48,137 nucleotides of DNA from Novosphingobium colocasiae (GTDB lineage Bacteria > Pseudomonadota > Alphaproteobacteria > Sphingomonadales > Sphingomonadaceae). Shown piece by piece: positions 38,823-48,137 of the stretch (positions are counted from its first letter, which is position 1; each line of letters begins with the position of its first letter). Below the pieces are notes generated by a model that saw only the letters and a list, made by a program, of their open reading frames with translations, was not told the origin of the DNA and did not search any database. A program made the translations under genes and the position numbers. The DNA is taken from contig NZ_BMZA01000001.1 of the NCBI RefSeq assembly GCF_014652555.1, positions 1 through 48,137 of the forward strand, given 5' to 3'.

Positions 38823-38862
38823 CTGTCATCGAACCGTCGCGTAACCGGAACGCTGGTGTCAC
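38823..38862 (+). promoter_or_regulatory. Candidate Pho box array upstream of the receptor-phytase operon
   Basis: CTGTCAT (38823-38829) is followed after 4 nt by CCGTCGC (38834-38840). Two further 11-bp steps give CCGGAAC and GTGTCAC (38856-38862). PhoB sites are direct repeats of CTGTCAT/C every 11 bp. The first and fourth repeats match at 7 and 6 of 7 positions, the second at 5 of 7, the third poorly. A -10-like CATATCT lies about 8 nt beyond the array. The location, before a phytase operon, supports the reading. Confidence 0.6.
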
Positions 38863-38926
38863 ATTAGAACCATATCTGCGCCCCCGCAGACCGGAGCAAT
38901 CCGGACCATCAGGGGGTCAGATCATC

Positions 38927-41716
38927 ATGAAATCGTCACTTCGCCTTCTTGCCGGGCTGCTTGCCACCTGTTCGGGGGCGACCATCGCCCAGGCCGGGGA
39001 TATTGTCGGCAACGTCTATGACGCCGGCGGCACGCGCGCGCTGCAATCGGCGACGGTACGGGTCGTCGAACTGGGCCGCGAGGTCGAGACCGGTCGCGAT
39101 GGCGGTTATGTGATCGCCGATCTGCCGGCCGGGACATATACGCTGGAGGCACGCTATGTCGGGGCCGAGATCACCACGCGCAGCGTGGCGGTACCCGCCA
39201 GCGGCCGGGTGGACGGCAACCTGACGCTGTCTGCGATCGGCGGCGGTGATATCCTCGTCACCGGGCTGGCCGCCAACATGACCAGCGCGCTGTCGCGGCA
39301 GAAGGCGGCGGACGGGGTCGAATCGGTGCTGACGCGCGATGCCATCGGCCAGTTTCCCGATCAGAACGCGGCGGAATCGCTGCGCCGTCTCCCCGGCATC
39401 AACATCCTCAACGATCAGGGCGAGGGGCGCTTCGTTTCGGTGCGCGGGCTTGATCCCAACCTCAACTCCACTTCGGTCAACGGGGTGCGCCTGCCTTCAC
39501 CCGAAAGCGATGTGCGCCAGGTGGCGCTCGACGTGATCTCTTCGGACATCATCGAATCGATCGAGGTCAAGAAGTCGCTCACTCCCGACATGGACGGCGA
39601 TACCATCGGCGCATCGGTCGAGATCAACACCACCAGCGCCTTCGATCGCAAGAAGGACTATTACGCGGTCAGCGCCGAAGGGAGCTGGAACGACTATTCC
39701 GGCAAGACCACGCCCAAGGGCAGCTTCGACTTTTCCAAGCGGCTGGGCGACGATTTCGGCGTGGCCGGCGGCATCAGCTACTACAAGCGCAAGTTCGAGA
39801 CCGATAACGTCGAGAGCGATTTCTGGAAGCAGGTGGACGACGGCGCGCCGTACAGCGAATCGCTCGAATATCGCGACTACGACGTCGAACGCACCCGCAT
39901 CAGCGGCGCGCTGTCGTTCGACTGGCGCGCATCGGACACGACGACCGCCTATGTGCGCGGCAACTGGTCGCAGTTCGACGATCACGAATACCGCCGTCGC
40001 ACCACGTTCGACCTGTCCGCGTTCGAGGACGATGGCCCGTCGGCCACTGACGGTTCGATGGTCAGCTTCGACAGCGCCGACAACGACATCACCATCGAGC
40101 GCGATCTGAAGGACCGCTTCGAGCGTCAGCGCATCCGTTCGGTCGTGCTGGGCAGCAAGACCGATACCGGCACCTGGAAATTCGACTGGTCGGCCAGTTA
40201 TGCCAAGTCGACCGAGAAGGAGACCTTCTCGCTCGATCCGGTGCGCTTCGCGGCCGACTTTGACGACGAATCGGGCGTGGCGATCGATTTCGACAACGCC
40301 GGCAAGTATTACCCGACCTACAGCGTCATCTCGGGCGCGGATGCGGTGAACGACGCCGCCAGTTACACGCTCAACCGCGTGGAACTCACCACGCTGTCCG
40401 ACAGTCAGGACGAGGAATGGGCGGTCAAGGCCGACCTCGCCCGCACTTTCGCGGCGGACGGCGGCGATTTCACGATCCAGGCGGGCGGCAAGGCGCGCTG
40501 GCGCGACAAGTCCTATGACTTCAACATGATCCGCTACAAGAAGTCCAAGGACTTCACCCTGGCCGATGTGCTGGGCAGCCAGACCTATCGCCTGATCGAC
40601 ATGGGGCCGGTGGCGCTCAAGGGGGGAACCGCCGACTGGTTCCGCGCGAATGAAGCCGATCTGTCGATCAACGATTACGCTTCTGCGCTGGATTCGGCGA
40701 CCAGCGACTATTCGGTTTCGGAAGACATCCTGGCCGGATACCTGCTGGCGCGCTGGGACAGCGACACGATGCGCGTCATCGGCGGCGTCCGCATCGAGCG
40801 CACGCGCAACGAAATGGACGGCAATCTGGTGGTGGACGACGAGGACAACCTCGATCTGCCGTCCGTCACGCCGGTGCACTTCGAGCGCAGCTACACCGAC
40901 TGGCTCCCCAGCCTGACCCTGCGCTATAGCCCCCAGCGCAACCTCGTCGCGCGCGCTGCGGTCTACAAGAGCCTGATGCGCCCGAACCTCAAGGACATCG
41001 CGCCCCGCTTCACGGTCAACGAAGATAACGAAGCGGAGGTGGGGAACCCCTATCTCAAGCCTTACCGGGCCTGGAACGCGGATTTCGGCTTCGACTACTA
41101 CTTCAGCGACAACGCCGGGGTGTCGTTCAACGGCTTCTACAAGTCGATCGACGACTACATCATCAAGACGGTCTACAGCGATTTCACCTTCAATGGCGCG
41201 ACGTATGACCAGCTTACCATTCCGACCAACGGCGACAAGGCCGAGATCGTCGGCTTCGAGGTCAGCTACAATCAGGCGTTCACGATGCTGCCCGCACCGT
41301 TTGACGGTCTGCTGACACAGGTGAACTACACCTACACCGACGCGCGCGGCACGGTGCAGGATGAAGACGGGTTCGCGCGGAAAATCTCGCTTCCGGCTAG
41401 CGCCAGGAACACGTTCAACGTGGTGCTGGGCTATACCAAGGGCCCCATCGATCTGCGCGCTGCCGGCTCCTACCGCGATGGGTACGTCGACGAGGTGGGC
41501 GACAACCCGGAGGGCGACCGCTACGTCCAGCAGCACTTCCAGCTCGACCTGTCGGCCAAGTACAAGCTGACCGACAACGTGCGCCTGTTCGCCGACTGGG
41601 TGAACGTGAACAATGCCAAGTATTTTGCCTATCAGAACTTCGCCGGGGCCCGTCGCCTGCTGCAGTTCGAGGAATACGGCTCCACCGTGAAGTTCGGCGC
41701 GCGGGTGACCTTCTGA
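38927..41716 (+). CDS. TonB-dependent outer-membrane receptor linked to phytase
   Basis: The 929-residue receptor has a signal peptide (cleavage AQA-GD near residue 24) and a carboxypeptidase-regulatory-like beta domain (about 25-100). A TonB-box-like segment near DILVTG (about 104-109) and a plug domain (QFPDQNAAESLRRLPGINI) follow. DMDGDTIGASVEINTTSAFD is the mark of the Proteobacterial (Xanthomonas-Caulobacter) TonB receptor group. A large beta-barrel runs to a terminal Phe (GARVTF). The ATG has AGGGGG 10 nt upstream. The frame stays open upstream through the tRNA but is not coding. Because it overlaps a phytase, its ligand may be phytate or an inositol phosphate; that is inference. Confidence 0.93.
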   Translation: MKSSLRLLAGLLATCSGATIAQAGDIVGNVYDAGGTRALQSATVRVVELGREVETGRDGGYVIADLPAGTYTLEARYVGAEITTRSVAVPASGRVDGNLTLSAIGGGDILVTGLAANMTSALSRQKAADGVESVLTRDAIGQFPDQNAAESLRRLPGINILNDQGEGRFVSVRGLDPNLNSTSVNGVRLPSPESDVRQVALDVISSDIIESIEVKKSLTPDMDGDTIGASVEINTTSAFDRKKDYYAVSAEGSWNDYSGKTTPKGSFDFSKRLGDDFGVAGGISYYKRKFETDNVESDFWKQVDDGAPYSESLEYRDYDVERTRISGALSFDWRASDTTTAYVRGNWSQFDDHEYRRRTTFDLSAFEDDGPSATDGSMVSFDSADNDITIERDLKDRFERQRIRSVVLGSKTDTGTWKFDWSASYAKSTEKETFSLDPVRFAADFDDESGVAIDFDNAGKYYPTYSVISGADAVNDAASYTLNRVELTTLSDSQDEEWAVKADLARTFAADGGDFTIQAGGKARWRDKSYDFNMIRYKKSKDFTLADVLGSQTYRLIDMGPVALKGGTADWFRANEADLSINDYASALDSATSDYSVSEDILAGYLLARWDSDTMRVIGGVRIERTRNEMDGNLVVDDEDNLDLPSVTPVHFERSYTDWLPSLTLRYSPQRNLVARAAVYKSLMRPNLKDIAPRFTVNEDNEAEVGNPYLKPYRAWNADFGFDYYFSDNAGVSFNGFYKSIDDYIIKTVYSDFTFNGATYDQLTIPTNGDKAEIVGFEVSYNQAFTMLPAPFDGLLTQVNYTYTDARGTVQDEDGFARKISLPASARNTFNVVLGYTKGPIDLRAAGSYRDGYVDEVGDNPEGDRYVQQHFQLDLSAKYKLTDNVRLFADWVNVNNAKYFAYQNFAGARRLLQFEEYGSTVKFGARVTF

Positions 41717-42798
41717 TGCGGGGAGGCTTGATGGGGGCGGGGGCGGTTCTGCCGCTCCTGCTCGCCGCCGCCTGCGCCAGCGTGCCGACGGCACCGCGCC
41801 CGTATTACCCGGCGCAGGATGTAGCCGCGAAGGGCGAGACAGCTCCGGTCGGCACCGCCGCCGCCGATGCTGCCGATGATCCGGCGATCTGGCGCAATGC
41901 CGCCAACCCGGCCCAGAGCCTGATCGTCGGGACGGACAAGAAGGCCGGGCTCTATGTCTATGGCCTTGATGGCAAGGTGCGCGATTTCGTCGCCGCTGGT
42001 GCGCTCAACAACGTGGATCTGCGGGAAGTGACGCTGACCGACGGTACCCGGCGCATCCTGGTGGGTGCCAGCGACCGGACCGACCGGGCCGAGCCGCGCA
42101 TCGCGCTGTTCTGGCTGGACGGTACCACCGGCAAGCTGGCGGGCACCGGTACGCAAGGGTTCCTGCCCGCAGGCCACGCTCCGGCCGAGGCTTATGGCTT
42201 CTGCATGGCGGCGGCGCGGGCCCCGGGCGAACTGGCGCGCGCCTATGTCGTGCTGAAGGACGGCACCGTCGCCGAAAGCCGGCTGGTCGAGGCGCAGGGC
42301 CGGATCGTGGCCGAACATCTGCGTGACGTGAAGTTCGCGACGCAATCGGAAGGCTGCGTGGTCGATGATGCCTCCGGCACGCTGTTCGTCGCCGAAGAGG
42401 ACGCCGGCATCTGGCGGGTGCCGCTCGCTCCCGCCACGCTGACGGCTACGCGCTTCGCCGGCGTCGGCCAGCCCGATGGTCTGGTGGACGATGTCGAAGG
42501 GCTGGCGGTCACCCGAGATGGCGCGGGCCGCACGCTGCTTGTCGCCTCCAGCCAGGGCGACAACGCCTATGCCGTATTCGCGGCGGACGATGCGCGCCTG
42601 CTTGGCCGCTTCCGCATCGCCCCCGGCCGGTTCGGCGCAACCAGTGACACCGACGGCATCGAAGTGCTGCCCGGCGATTTCGGCCCGGCGTTTCCGAACG
42701 GGCTGATGGTGGCGCAGGATGGCGACAACGCCCCGGCGGCGCAGAATTTCAAGCTGGTCTCATGGCAGGACGTGGCGGCGGCGCTGCAACTGCCTTGA
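41716..42798 (+). CDS. Beta-propeller phytase (3-phytase), probable lipoprotein
   Basis: This enzyme releases phosphate from phytate (inositol hexakisphosphate), usually with calcium. The 360 residues begin with a hydrophobic signal ending LLAAACAS, which could be a lipobox. Typical family stretches are DAADDPAIWRNAANPAQSLI, VGTDKKAGLYVYGLDG, SEGCVVDDASGTLFVAEEDAG and DTDGIEVLPG. It ends with GLMVAQDGDN near the C-terminus. The ATG shares its A with the receptor stop (TGATG), so the two are translated together. A second ATG five codons on (41731), with GGGGAGG upstream, is an alternative. The pairing with a TonB receptor is known from other beta-propeller phytases. Confidence 0.94.
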   Translation: MRGGLMGAGAVLPLLLAAACASVPTAPRPYYPAQDVAAKGETAPVGTAAADAADDPAIWRNAANPAQSLIVGTDKKAGLYVYGLDGKVRDFVAAGALNNVDLREVTLTDGTRRILVGASDRTDRAEPRIALFWLDGTTGKLAGTGTQGFLPAGHAPAEAYGFCMAAARAPGELARAYVVLKDGTVAESRLVEAQGRIVAEHLRDVKFATQSEGCVVDDASGTLFVAEEDAGIWRVPLAPATLTATRFAGVGQPDGLVDDVEGLAVTRDGAGRTLLVASSQGDNAYAVFAADDARLLGRFRIAPGRFGATSDTDGIEVLPGDFGPAFPNGLMVAQDGDNAPAAQNFKLVSWQDVAAALQLP

Positions 42799-42893
42799 TC
42801 CCGCTTGGCTTCCCGCAACGTGCTTGAGAGTCATGCTGCGCCGCGATATAAGCGGCGCGGGTTTCGATCGGACAGACGGGTGGGACGGCAATC

Positions 42894-43577
42894 TTGAAGC
42901 GGACATGGCAACTTGGCTGCCTGCTTATGGGCATGACCGGCGCGGCGCTGCCGGGAGCGGCGCGGGCCGACGTCATGGAGATCGGCAGCGCCGGCTATAG
43001 CTGGACCGCCGGTGGCCCCGCGGCGATGAGCGATCCCACCGCACTGCCGCCCGCTGCGGGCTTGCCGGGCGACACCATGGGGCTTGCCGGGACGGCGGTG
43101 TCGATCGATGACGCCACGCCGGGCGAGACCGCGCGGTTTGACGGCATGCTCCATCCGGCCAGCGTCACCGAGGCGCTGGATGCGGCCGGGCCGACCCGCT
43201 GGCGCGAAGCGGTCGCCCGCCTTGCCCGCAAGTACGATATCAGCCCGGCCCTGCTCGAAGCGGTGGTCTGGCAGGAAAGCCGCTGGAACGAAGTGGCGCT
43301 GTCGCCCGTGGGCGCGCGCGGGCTGGCGCAACTGATGCCGGGCACGGCGGCGCAGATGGGCATCAACCCGTCCGATCCGGCCGCCAACCTTGAAGGCGGG
43401 GCGCGTTATCTGCGGATGCAGCTCGATGCGTTCAACGGCAATATCGAAAAGGCGCTGGCCGCTTACAACGCCGGGCCGAACCGGGTGATTGCCGCCGGCG
43501 GCATCCCCAACATCCGCGAAACGCGCGCCTATGTCGCCTCGATCATGGCCCGGCTGACCAACCCGGTCAGGCAGTAA
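42894..43577 (+). CDS. Lytic transglycosylase (SLT domain)
   Basis: This exported enzyme cleaves peptidoglycan glycan strands. The 227 residues include a signal peptide (about 1-26, GAARA-D) and a linker. The SLT catalytic domain (about 105-220) carries catalytic E128 in WQESRWN, with GARGLAQLMPGTAAQMG, GGARYLRMQLDAFNG and ALAAYNAGPNRV. The start appears to be TTG at 42894, since no ATG or GTG in frame gives a signal peptide. It follows the phytase by about 95 nt and is not obviously coupled to it. Confidence 0.92.
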   Translation: MKRTWQLGCLLMGMTGAALPGAARADVMEIGSAGYSWTAGGPAAMSDPTALPPAAGLPGDTMGLAGTAVSIDDATPGETARFDGMLHPASVTEALDAAGPTRWREAVARLARKYDISPALLEAVVWQESRWNEVALSPVGARGLAQLMPGTAAQMGINPSDPAANLEGGARYLRMQLDAFNGNIEKALAAYNAGPNRVIAAGGIPNIRETRAYVASIMARLTNPVRQ

Positions 43578-43594
43578 CACATCCCACGGCCGGC

Positions 43595-44929
43595 TCAGCC
43601 CTCGCCGGTCACGCCATCGCCGTTGCCGTCTTCGTCGGGCAGCTCGACCAGCAGCTTGTCGATCCTGAGGCCGTCCATGTCGATCACCTCGAACCGCCGT
43701 CCCTGCTCCACGAAGTGATCGCCCTCGTGCGGCATGCGCTTCATCACCGCCAGCACGAACCCGGCGGCGGTGGCGTATTCGCGGGTTTCGGGAAGGGTCA
43801 TCCCCAGCCGATCGGCCATGGCATCGGCCGGCATTGCGCCGGAGACCAGCAGCGAACCATCGGTGCGTTCGACCACCATCGGCGAATCGCCCTCGTCCTG
43901 GTGGCTGACGAAAGTGCCGGCCAGTGCCGAGAGGATGTCCGAAGGCGTCACCAGCCCCTCAAGGTGGCCATATTCGTCATGCACCATCGCCATCGCCACT
44001 TCTGCGGTCTGCAACTTGCGCAGCGCATCCATCGCATCGAGCTGGTCGGGGATGACTTCGGCCTTGCGCATCATCGCCGCGATGGTGAATGGTCGCCCGG
44101 CCAGCATCGCCGCCAGCGCATCGCGCACCTTGAGCACGCCCAGCACCATGTCGGGCGTGCCTTCGCTGGCGATCGGCATCAGCGAATGGGGCGAAGCCTC
44201 GATACAGGCGCGCAGCGTGGCCTCGTCGGCGTTGATGTCGATCCAGTCGATCTGGTTGCGCGGCGTCATCAGTTCGCGCACAGGCCGTTCGGCCAGCCGC
44301 ATGACGCCGGCCATCATCGCCCGTTCTTCCTCCTCGATCACCCCGGTGCGGGTGGCTTCGGCGAAGATCATCTGCAGCTCTTCGGCGGTAAGCTGTTCCT
44401 GTCCTGCCCCGCGCACCGAAAACAGTCTCAGGATGAGGGTGGAGGAACGGTCGAGCGACCATACGAACGGGGCCATCGCCGTGGACAGCCAGGCCATCGG
44501 CCGCGCCATGATCAGCGCCACCGGCTCGGCCATGCGCAGGGCCAGTTGCTTGGGCACCAGTTCGCCGATCACCACGCTGGCAAAGGTAGTGGCGACGATC
44601 ACCAGCGCAAAGCCCGCTTCGCCGGCCGCGCGCGGCGGCACCCCGGCCAGTTGCAGCCGTTCGCCCACCGGCCCGCCCAGGCTCGCGCCCGAATAGGCAC
44701 CGGCGACGATGCCGATGAGGGTGATGCCGATCTGCACGGTGCTGAGAAAACGGCCCGGCTGGTCCGCCAGCGCCAGCGCGGCCTTGGCACCGCCGCTGCC
44801 CTTGTCCGCCGCGACCTTCAGCCGCGCCGAGCGCGCGGAGACGATCGCCAGTTCCGACATCGAGAACAGGCCATTGAGCAGGATCAGCCCGGCTATGATG
44901 AAAAGGTCGGTCCAGGGAAAGGGCGTCAC
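43595..44929 (-). CDS. CNNM / CBS-domain membrane protein (CorC/HlyC family)
   Basis: The 444-residue protein belongs to the hemolysin-C/CorC-related family, implicated in magnesium or cation export. The N-terminal CNNM membrane domain has helices at about 5-25 and two or three more within 60-170, including VVIGELVPKQLAL. A CBS pair (about 205-335) contains VRELMTPRNQIDWI and VHDEYGHLEGLVTPSDIL. The C-terminal CorC_HlyC domain (about 345-430) includes DHFVEQGRRFEVIDMDG. The old name hemolysin should not be taken as evidence for toxicity. Its 3' end converges closely on the transglycosylase (17 nt apart). Confidence 0.93.
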   Translation of the reverse strand: MTPFPWTDLFIIAGLILLNGLFSMSELAIVSARSARLKVAADKGSGGAKAALALADQPGRFLSTVQIGITLIGIVAGAYSGASLGGPVGERLQLAGVPPRAAGEAGFALVIVATTFASVVIGELVPKQLALRMAEPVALIMARPMAWLSTAMAPFVWSLDRSSTLILRLFSVRGAGQEQLTAEELQMIFAEATRTGVIEEEERAMMAGVMRLAERPVRELMTPRNQIDWIDINADEATLRACIEASPHSLMPIASEGTPDMVLGVLKVRDALAAMLAGRPFTIAAMMRKAEVIPDQLDAMDALRKLQTAEVAMAMVHDEYGHLEGLVTPSDILSALAGTFVSHQDEGDSPMVVERTDGSLLVSGAMPADAMADRLGMTLPETREYATAAGFVLAVMKRMPHEGDHFVEQGRRFEVIDMDGLRIDKLLVELPDEDGNGDGVTGEG

Positions 44930-45137
44930 GATGGCCTGGCGCTAGCAGAGTTTGCGGGCAATGCGAAGCGCGCGGGCGCGGGTTTCGGTTCCCGCAGCCG
45001 GTCTCGACTGTTCCATGGGAACACTTCGTAGCCCGAACGGTTTACGCCCCAATCATCCATCGGGCATTCATGTCCACTATCGCACGCAAGAAGCAAGGCA
45101 TCCACGGGATCGCCATAATTAGGAAGGGACACATTCC

Positions 45138-45812
45138 ATGAAGAGATCGCGCCTGTTCACCTCCGCCGCAGCAGCGCTTTCGCTGGTCGCGGTTTCCGCA
45201 TGCGTCACCGATCCGAACACCGGAGAGAAGAAGGTTTCGCGCACTGCCATCGGCACCGTCGGCGGTGCCGGCCTTGGCTATCTGCTCGGCAGCGTGATCG
45301 GCGGCAAGACCGCGCGCATCGCCGGTGCCGGCATCGGCGGCGTTGCCGGCGCAGTGGTCGGCTACCAGATGGACAAGCAGATCAAGGAGCTGAAGGAACA
45401 GACCGCCGGTTCGGGCATCGACGTTTCTCAGCAGGGTGACGGCATCCTGGTCAACCTCCCCGACGTCACCTTCGCGGTCAATTCGACCGAGATCAGCCCC
45501 GGCTTCCAGGCCTCGCTCGACAAGGTCGCGCAATCGATGGTGCAGTATCCCAACAGCCTCATCGACGTGTACGGCCACACCGATTCGACCGGGTCGGACG
45601 CCTACAACATGGACCTGTCCAAGCGCCGCGCCGATGCCGTCGCCCGCTACCTGATCTCGCGCGGCGTCTCTTCCGCCCGCATCCAGACCAAGGGCATGGG
45701 TGAAACGACGCCGGTCGCCACGAACGATACGCCCGAAGGCCGCGCGCTCAACCGCCGGGTCGAGATCAAGATCACCCCGGTGACCACCGACGAGGCCGCC
45801 GCCGCCAAGTAA
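45138..45812 (+). CDS. OmpA-family lipoprotein with glycine zipper
   Basis: The 224-residue protein has a lipoprotein signal peptide ending VSAC (Cys22). A glycine-zipper region (TVGGAGLGYLLGSVIGGKTA and AGIGGVAGAVVGYQM) spans about 38-80. The C-terminal OmpA domain (about 105-222) contains DVYGHTDSTGSDAYNMDLSK and RALNRRVEIKI, the peptidoglycan-binding signature. It resembles YiaD-like proteins. It should tether the outer membrane to the wall. It is monocistronic, ending at a strong terminator. Confidence 0.93.
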   Translation: MKRSRLFTSAAAALSLVAVSACVTDPNTGEKKVSRTAIGTVGGAGLGYLLGSVIGGKTARIAGAGIGGVAGAVVGYQMDKQIKELKEQTAGSGIDVSQQGDGILVNLPDVTFAVNSTEISPGFQASLDKVAQSMVQYPNSLIDVYGHTDSTGSDAYNMDLSKRRADAVARYLISRGVSSARIQTKGMGETTPVATNDTPEGRALNRRVEIKITPVTTDEAAAAK

Positions 45813-45840
45813 GGCCGCAGCGCTCACGAAAACCGACAGG

Positions 45841-45875
45841 GGGGAGCCGCGGCATCAACCGCAGCTCCCCTTTTT
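45841..45875 (+). terminator. Rho-independent terminator of the OmpA-like gene
   Basis: The stem GGGGAGCCGCGG / CCGCAGCTCCCC (one mismatch, 6-nt loop) leads into TTTTT. It lies 28 nt past the stop. The opposing gene ends at 45898. Confidence 0.88.
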
Positions 45876-45897
45876 CATGCGCCAAGGTTGGGTGCGA

Positions 45898-46698
45898 TCA
45901 CGGCCGGCCGACATAGGCCAGCGCGCGGTCGCGCAGGCGGGCCACCGCTTGCGGGTGGATGGCGGGTGATGTCGCCAGCACGCCGAAAGCGCGCGGATCG
46001 TGCTTGTTGTAGTTGAGCGGCTGGCCGAAGGCGTCGGTCACCGCCGCGCCGGCTTCGCGGGCGATCAGCGCGGCGGCGGCGATGTCCCATTCGAAGCCCC
46101 AGCGCAGCGTTGCCAGCAGGTCCGCCTCGCCCGCCGCCACCATCGCCATGCGCAGCGCGATCGAATTGGGCTGGTCCACCATGACCAGGTCGGCATCGGC
46201 GATCGGCAGCCGGACCGCCGGAACCCGCGCGCCCGACAATGCGGTGCGGGCGCTGGCGCGCAGGCGGGTGCCGTTGCGCCAGCTACCCTGGCCCGCCTCG
46301 GCATGCCAGAACTCGCCACCCTCGTCCCGCCGTCGCGCCGGCGCATAGAGATATCCGAGCAGCGGCCGGCGGGTGTTCACCAGTGCCACCGATACCGCCC
46401 AGCCGGTGCGCCCGGCAATGAAATCGCGGGTCCCGTCGATCGGATCGACCAGCCACGCCAGATCGCCCAGCGTCCGTTCGGGGGCGTCGACCGTTTCCTC
46501 GGACAACCACCCGGCCGAGGGCAGCAGCGCCCCCAGTTCTTTCTTGAGATAGGAATCGACCGCGAGGTCGATCGCCGACACCGGGCTGCCCGGGTCCTTT
46601 TCCCAGTGATCGAGCGCGTGGCCGTCTCCGGGCCATCCGGCCAGGGCGATCCGTCCGGCTTCGCGGACGATCGATTCGAGTCGCGCGCGATCAATCAT
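45898..46698 (-). CDS. Inositol-monophosphatase-family phosphatase (CysQ-like)
   Basis: The 266-residue enzyme belongs to the lithium-sensitive phosphatase family. The metal-binding motifs are SEETVD (E67-E68 region), [12 protein letters not shown] (85-96) and a C-terminal [15 protein letters not shown]. The pattern fits 3'(2'),5'-bisphosphate nucleotidases (CysQ) or inositol monophosphatases; the sequence alone cannot choose. The start at 46698 has AAGGA 8 nt upstream; the frame extends to 46905 without family likeness. It diverges from sucC. Confidence 0.88.
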   Translation of the reverse strand: MIDRARLESIVREAGRIALAGWPGDGHALDHWEKDPGSPVSAIDLAVDSYLKKELGALLPSAGWLSEETVDAPERTLGDLAWLVDPIDGTRDFIAGRTGWAVSVALVNTRRPLLGYLYAPARRRDEGGEFWHAEAGQGSWRNGTRLRASARTALSGARVPAVRLPIADADLVMVDQPNSIALRMAMVAAGEADLLATLRWGFEWDIAAAALIAREAGAAVTDAFGQPLNYNKHDPRAFGVLATSPAIHPQAVARLRDRALAYVGRP

Positions 46699-46897
46699 GC
46701 GGGCAGTCCTTGCGCCAGCCCGGCGGCCAGTGAAATCCTTTTCTTTCGAGCATTCTGTGCCGCCAAGCCGCCGCAGTGCAGCGTCGCGTTCCGAGACGGG
46801 CCTTTTCAAGTGCGAAGGGATATGCTTATGCGGCACCGCAATAAGGCTTTCCCCCCGCGCCACCCCCAGGACATCAGCACAAGAAGGCGAGACCGCG

Positions 46898-48112
46898 ATG
46901 AACATTCACGAGTATCAGGCCAAGGAACTGCTTGCGAAGTATGGCGTCGGCATTTCTGCCGGCATCCCCGCCCTCACGGTTGAGGAAGCGGTCGCCGCCG
47001 CCAAGCAGCTCCCCGGGCCGCTCTATGTGGTGAAGGCCCAGATCCATGCCGGCGGGCGTGGCAAGGGCAAGTTCAAGGAACTCGGCCCCGACGCCAAGGG
47101 CGGCGTGCGCCTCGCCAAGTCGGTCGAGGAAGTTGAAGCTTTCGCCAAGGAAATGCTTGGCAACACCCTCGTCACCATCCAGACGGGTGATGCGGGCAAG
47201 CAGGTCAACCGCCTCTACGTGACGGACGGCGTTGATATCGACAAGGAATACTATTTCTCGATGCTCGTCGATCGCAAGACCGGCCGCGTCGCCATGATCG
47301 TGTCGACCGAAGGCGGCATGGACATCGAGGAGGTTGCCCACAGCACGCCCGAGAAGATCACCACCGTCACCATCGATCCGGCTGAAGGCTTCAAGCCGCA
47401 CCACGGCCGCGCCGTCGCCTTTGCCCTCAAGCTGACCGGCGATCTCAACAAGCAGGCCCAGAAGCTCTCGAAGCAGATCTACGAAGCGTTCATCGCCATG
47501 GATTGCGACATGCTCGAGATCAATCCGCTGGTCGAAAGCAAGGCCAGTGACTCCAAGCCTGCCGAGCTGCTCGTGCTCGACACCAAGATGAGCTTCGATT
47601 CGAACGCGCTGTTCCGTCACCCCGACATCTTCGCCCTGCGCGACGAGACCGAGGAAGACCCGGCCGAAATCGAAGCCAGCAAGTACGACCTCGCCTACAT
47701 CAAGCTCGATGGCGATATCGGCTGCATGGTCAACGGCGCCGGCCTCGCCATGGCGACGATGGACATCATCAAGCTAAACGGCATGTTCCCGGCCAACTTC
47801 CTCGACGTGGGCGGCGGTGCCACCACCGAGAAGGTGACTGCGGCGTTCAAGATCATTCTTGCCGATCCGAACGTGAAGGGCATTCTCGTCAACATCTTCG
47901 GCGGCATCATGCGCTGCGACGTCATTGCCGAGGGCATCGTGGCCGCGGCCAAGGATGTGAACCTGTCGGTTCCGCTGGTGGTTCGCCTCGAAGGCACCAA
48001 CGTCGAGAAGGGCAAGGAAATCCTCGGCAACTCGGGCCTTGCCATCGTTCCGGCGAACGATCTGGGCGATGCGGCCAAGAAGATCGTGGCGGAAGTCCAG
48101 AAGGTCGCGTGA
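46898..48112 (+). CDS. sucC: Succinyl-CoA synthetase beta subunit
   Basis: With SucD this enzyme interconverts succinyl-CoA and succinate in the citric acid cycle with substrate-level ATP or GTP synthesis. The 404 residues form an ATP-grasp protein: [17 protein letters not shown] (2-18), [22 protein letters not shown] and [13 protein letters not shown]. The end [18 protein letters not shown] is the subunit contact. The ATG has AAGGCGAG upstream. It heads a likely sucCD operon whose sucD lies just outside the window. Confidence 0.98.
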   Translation: MNIHEYQAKELLAKYGVGISAGIPALTVEEAVAAAKQLPGPLYVVKAQIHAGGRGKGKFKELGPDAKGGVRLAKSVEEVEAFAKEMLGNTLVTIQTGDAGKQVNRLYVTDGVDIDKEYYFSMLVDRKTGRVAMIVSTEGGMDIEEVAHSTPEKITTVTIDPAEGFKPHHGRAVAFALKLTGDLNKQAQKLSKQIYEAFIAMDCDMLEINPLVESKASDSKPAELLVLDTKMSFDSNALFRHPDIFALRDETEEDPAEIEASKYDLAYIKLDGDIGCMVNGAGLAMATMDIIKLNGMFPANFLDVGGGATTEKVTAAFKIILADPNVKGILVNIFGGIMRCDVIAEGIVAAAKDVNLSVPLVVRLEGTNVEKGKEILGNSGLAIVPANDLGDAAKKIVAEVQKVA

Positions 48113-48137
48113 TCTTCGCGCTCACTGGGCAATTGGC

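Noticed and set aside
38690..38926. Upstream extension of the TonB receptor reading frame through the tRNA
   Set aside because: It overlaps the 3' half of a complete tRNA-Thr. A signal peptide begins at ATG 38927 with a ribosome site.
38660..38927. tRNA-Thr as an integration site for the phytase operon
   Set aside because: No integrase lies nearby, and I saw no second copy of the tRNA 3' end to the right of the operon within the window.
42838..42858. GC hairpin GCGCCGC / GCGGCGC after the phytase gene
   Set aside because: It has no following T-run and lies close to the next gene's start, so I did not call it a terminator.

Overview
The window looks like chromosomal DNA from a GC-rich alphaproteobacterium of the order Sphingomonadales (Novosphingobium/Sphingomonas type). 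The reasons are the CtrA cell-cycle regulator, the conserved block DUF3576-leuS-lptE-holA, a Proteobacterial-type TonB receptor, exosortase-A-associated glycan genes, and two copies of a TTCGTGTCGA palindrome of a kind I associate with sphingomonads. Nearly all genes are housekeeping. The accessory parts are the left edge, the phytase operon and the repeat insertions.

Layout. 1-112 is the end of an IS66-family element that has cut a tyrosine-recombinase gene (113-790). 920-2857 (minus) holds trmB, a small phosphatase-like protein and ctrA. 3042-8038 holds an exosortase-A-type polymerase/ligase, a tiny membrane protein, a glycosyltransferase and a large Pro/Ala-rich membrane protein. 8345-14438 is gltBD (glutamate synthase), followed by an orphan chemoreceptor. 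16460-19063 holds ung, a divergent RNase D-like gene, lptC and lptA. 19207-25378 (minus) holds a DUF3576 lipoprotein, leuS, lptE and holA, then a polyprenyl-phosphate sugar transferase. 25582-30156 holds an unknown exported protein, phaB, a ribbon-helix-helix protein, a small protein, murA and galU.

30309-38263 is one long minus-strand run: gpmA, purE, purK, folA, ribF, ileS, lspA and a DUF3035 lipoprotein. Many junctions overlap or are very short. A 73-nt hairpin repeat lies between purK and folA. The strongest oddity is in ileS: three composite palindromic repeats are inserted in the coding sequence and translated in frame, adding roughly 100 residues to isoleucyl-tRNA synthetase.

38349-48112 holds a small protein, tRNA-Thr(GGT), a TonB-dependent receptor overlapped by a beta-propeller phytase, a lytic transglycosylase, a CNNM/CBS (CorC/HlyC) protein, an OmpA-like lipoprotein, an inositol-monophosphatase-family enzyme and sucC. 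A Pho-box-like array of 11-bp repeats precedes the receptor, so the receptor-phytase pair is probably a PhoB-controlled phosphate-scavenging module.

Genes that plausibly act together are lptC/lptA/lptE (LPS transport), the polymerase/ligase, glycosyltransferase, sugar transferase and galU (surface glycan), lspA with several lipoproteins, and the receptor with the phytase. I found no CRISPR array, prophage structural genes or defence island. The best candidate for something under-described is the protein-coding palindromic repeats in ileS.
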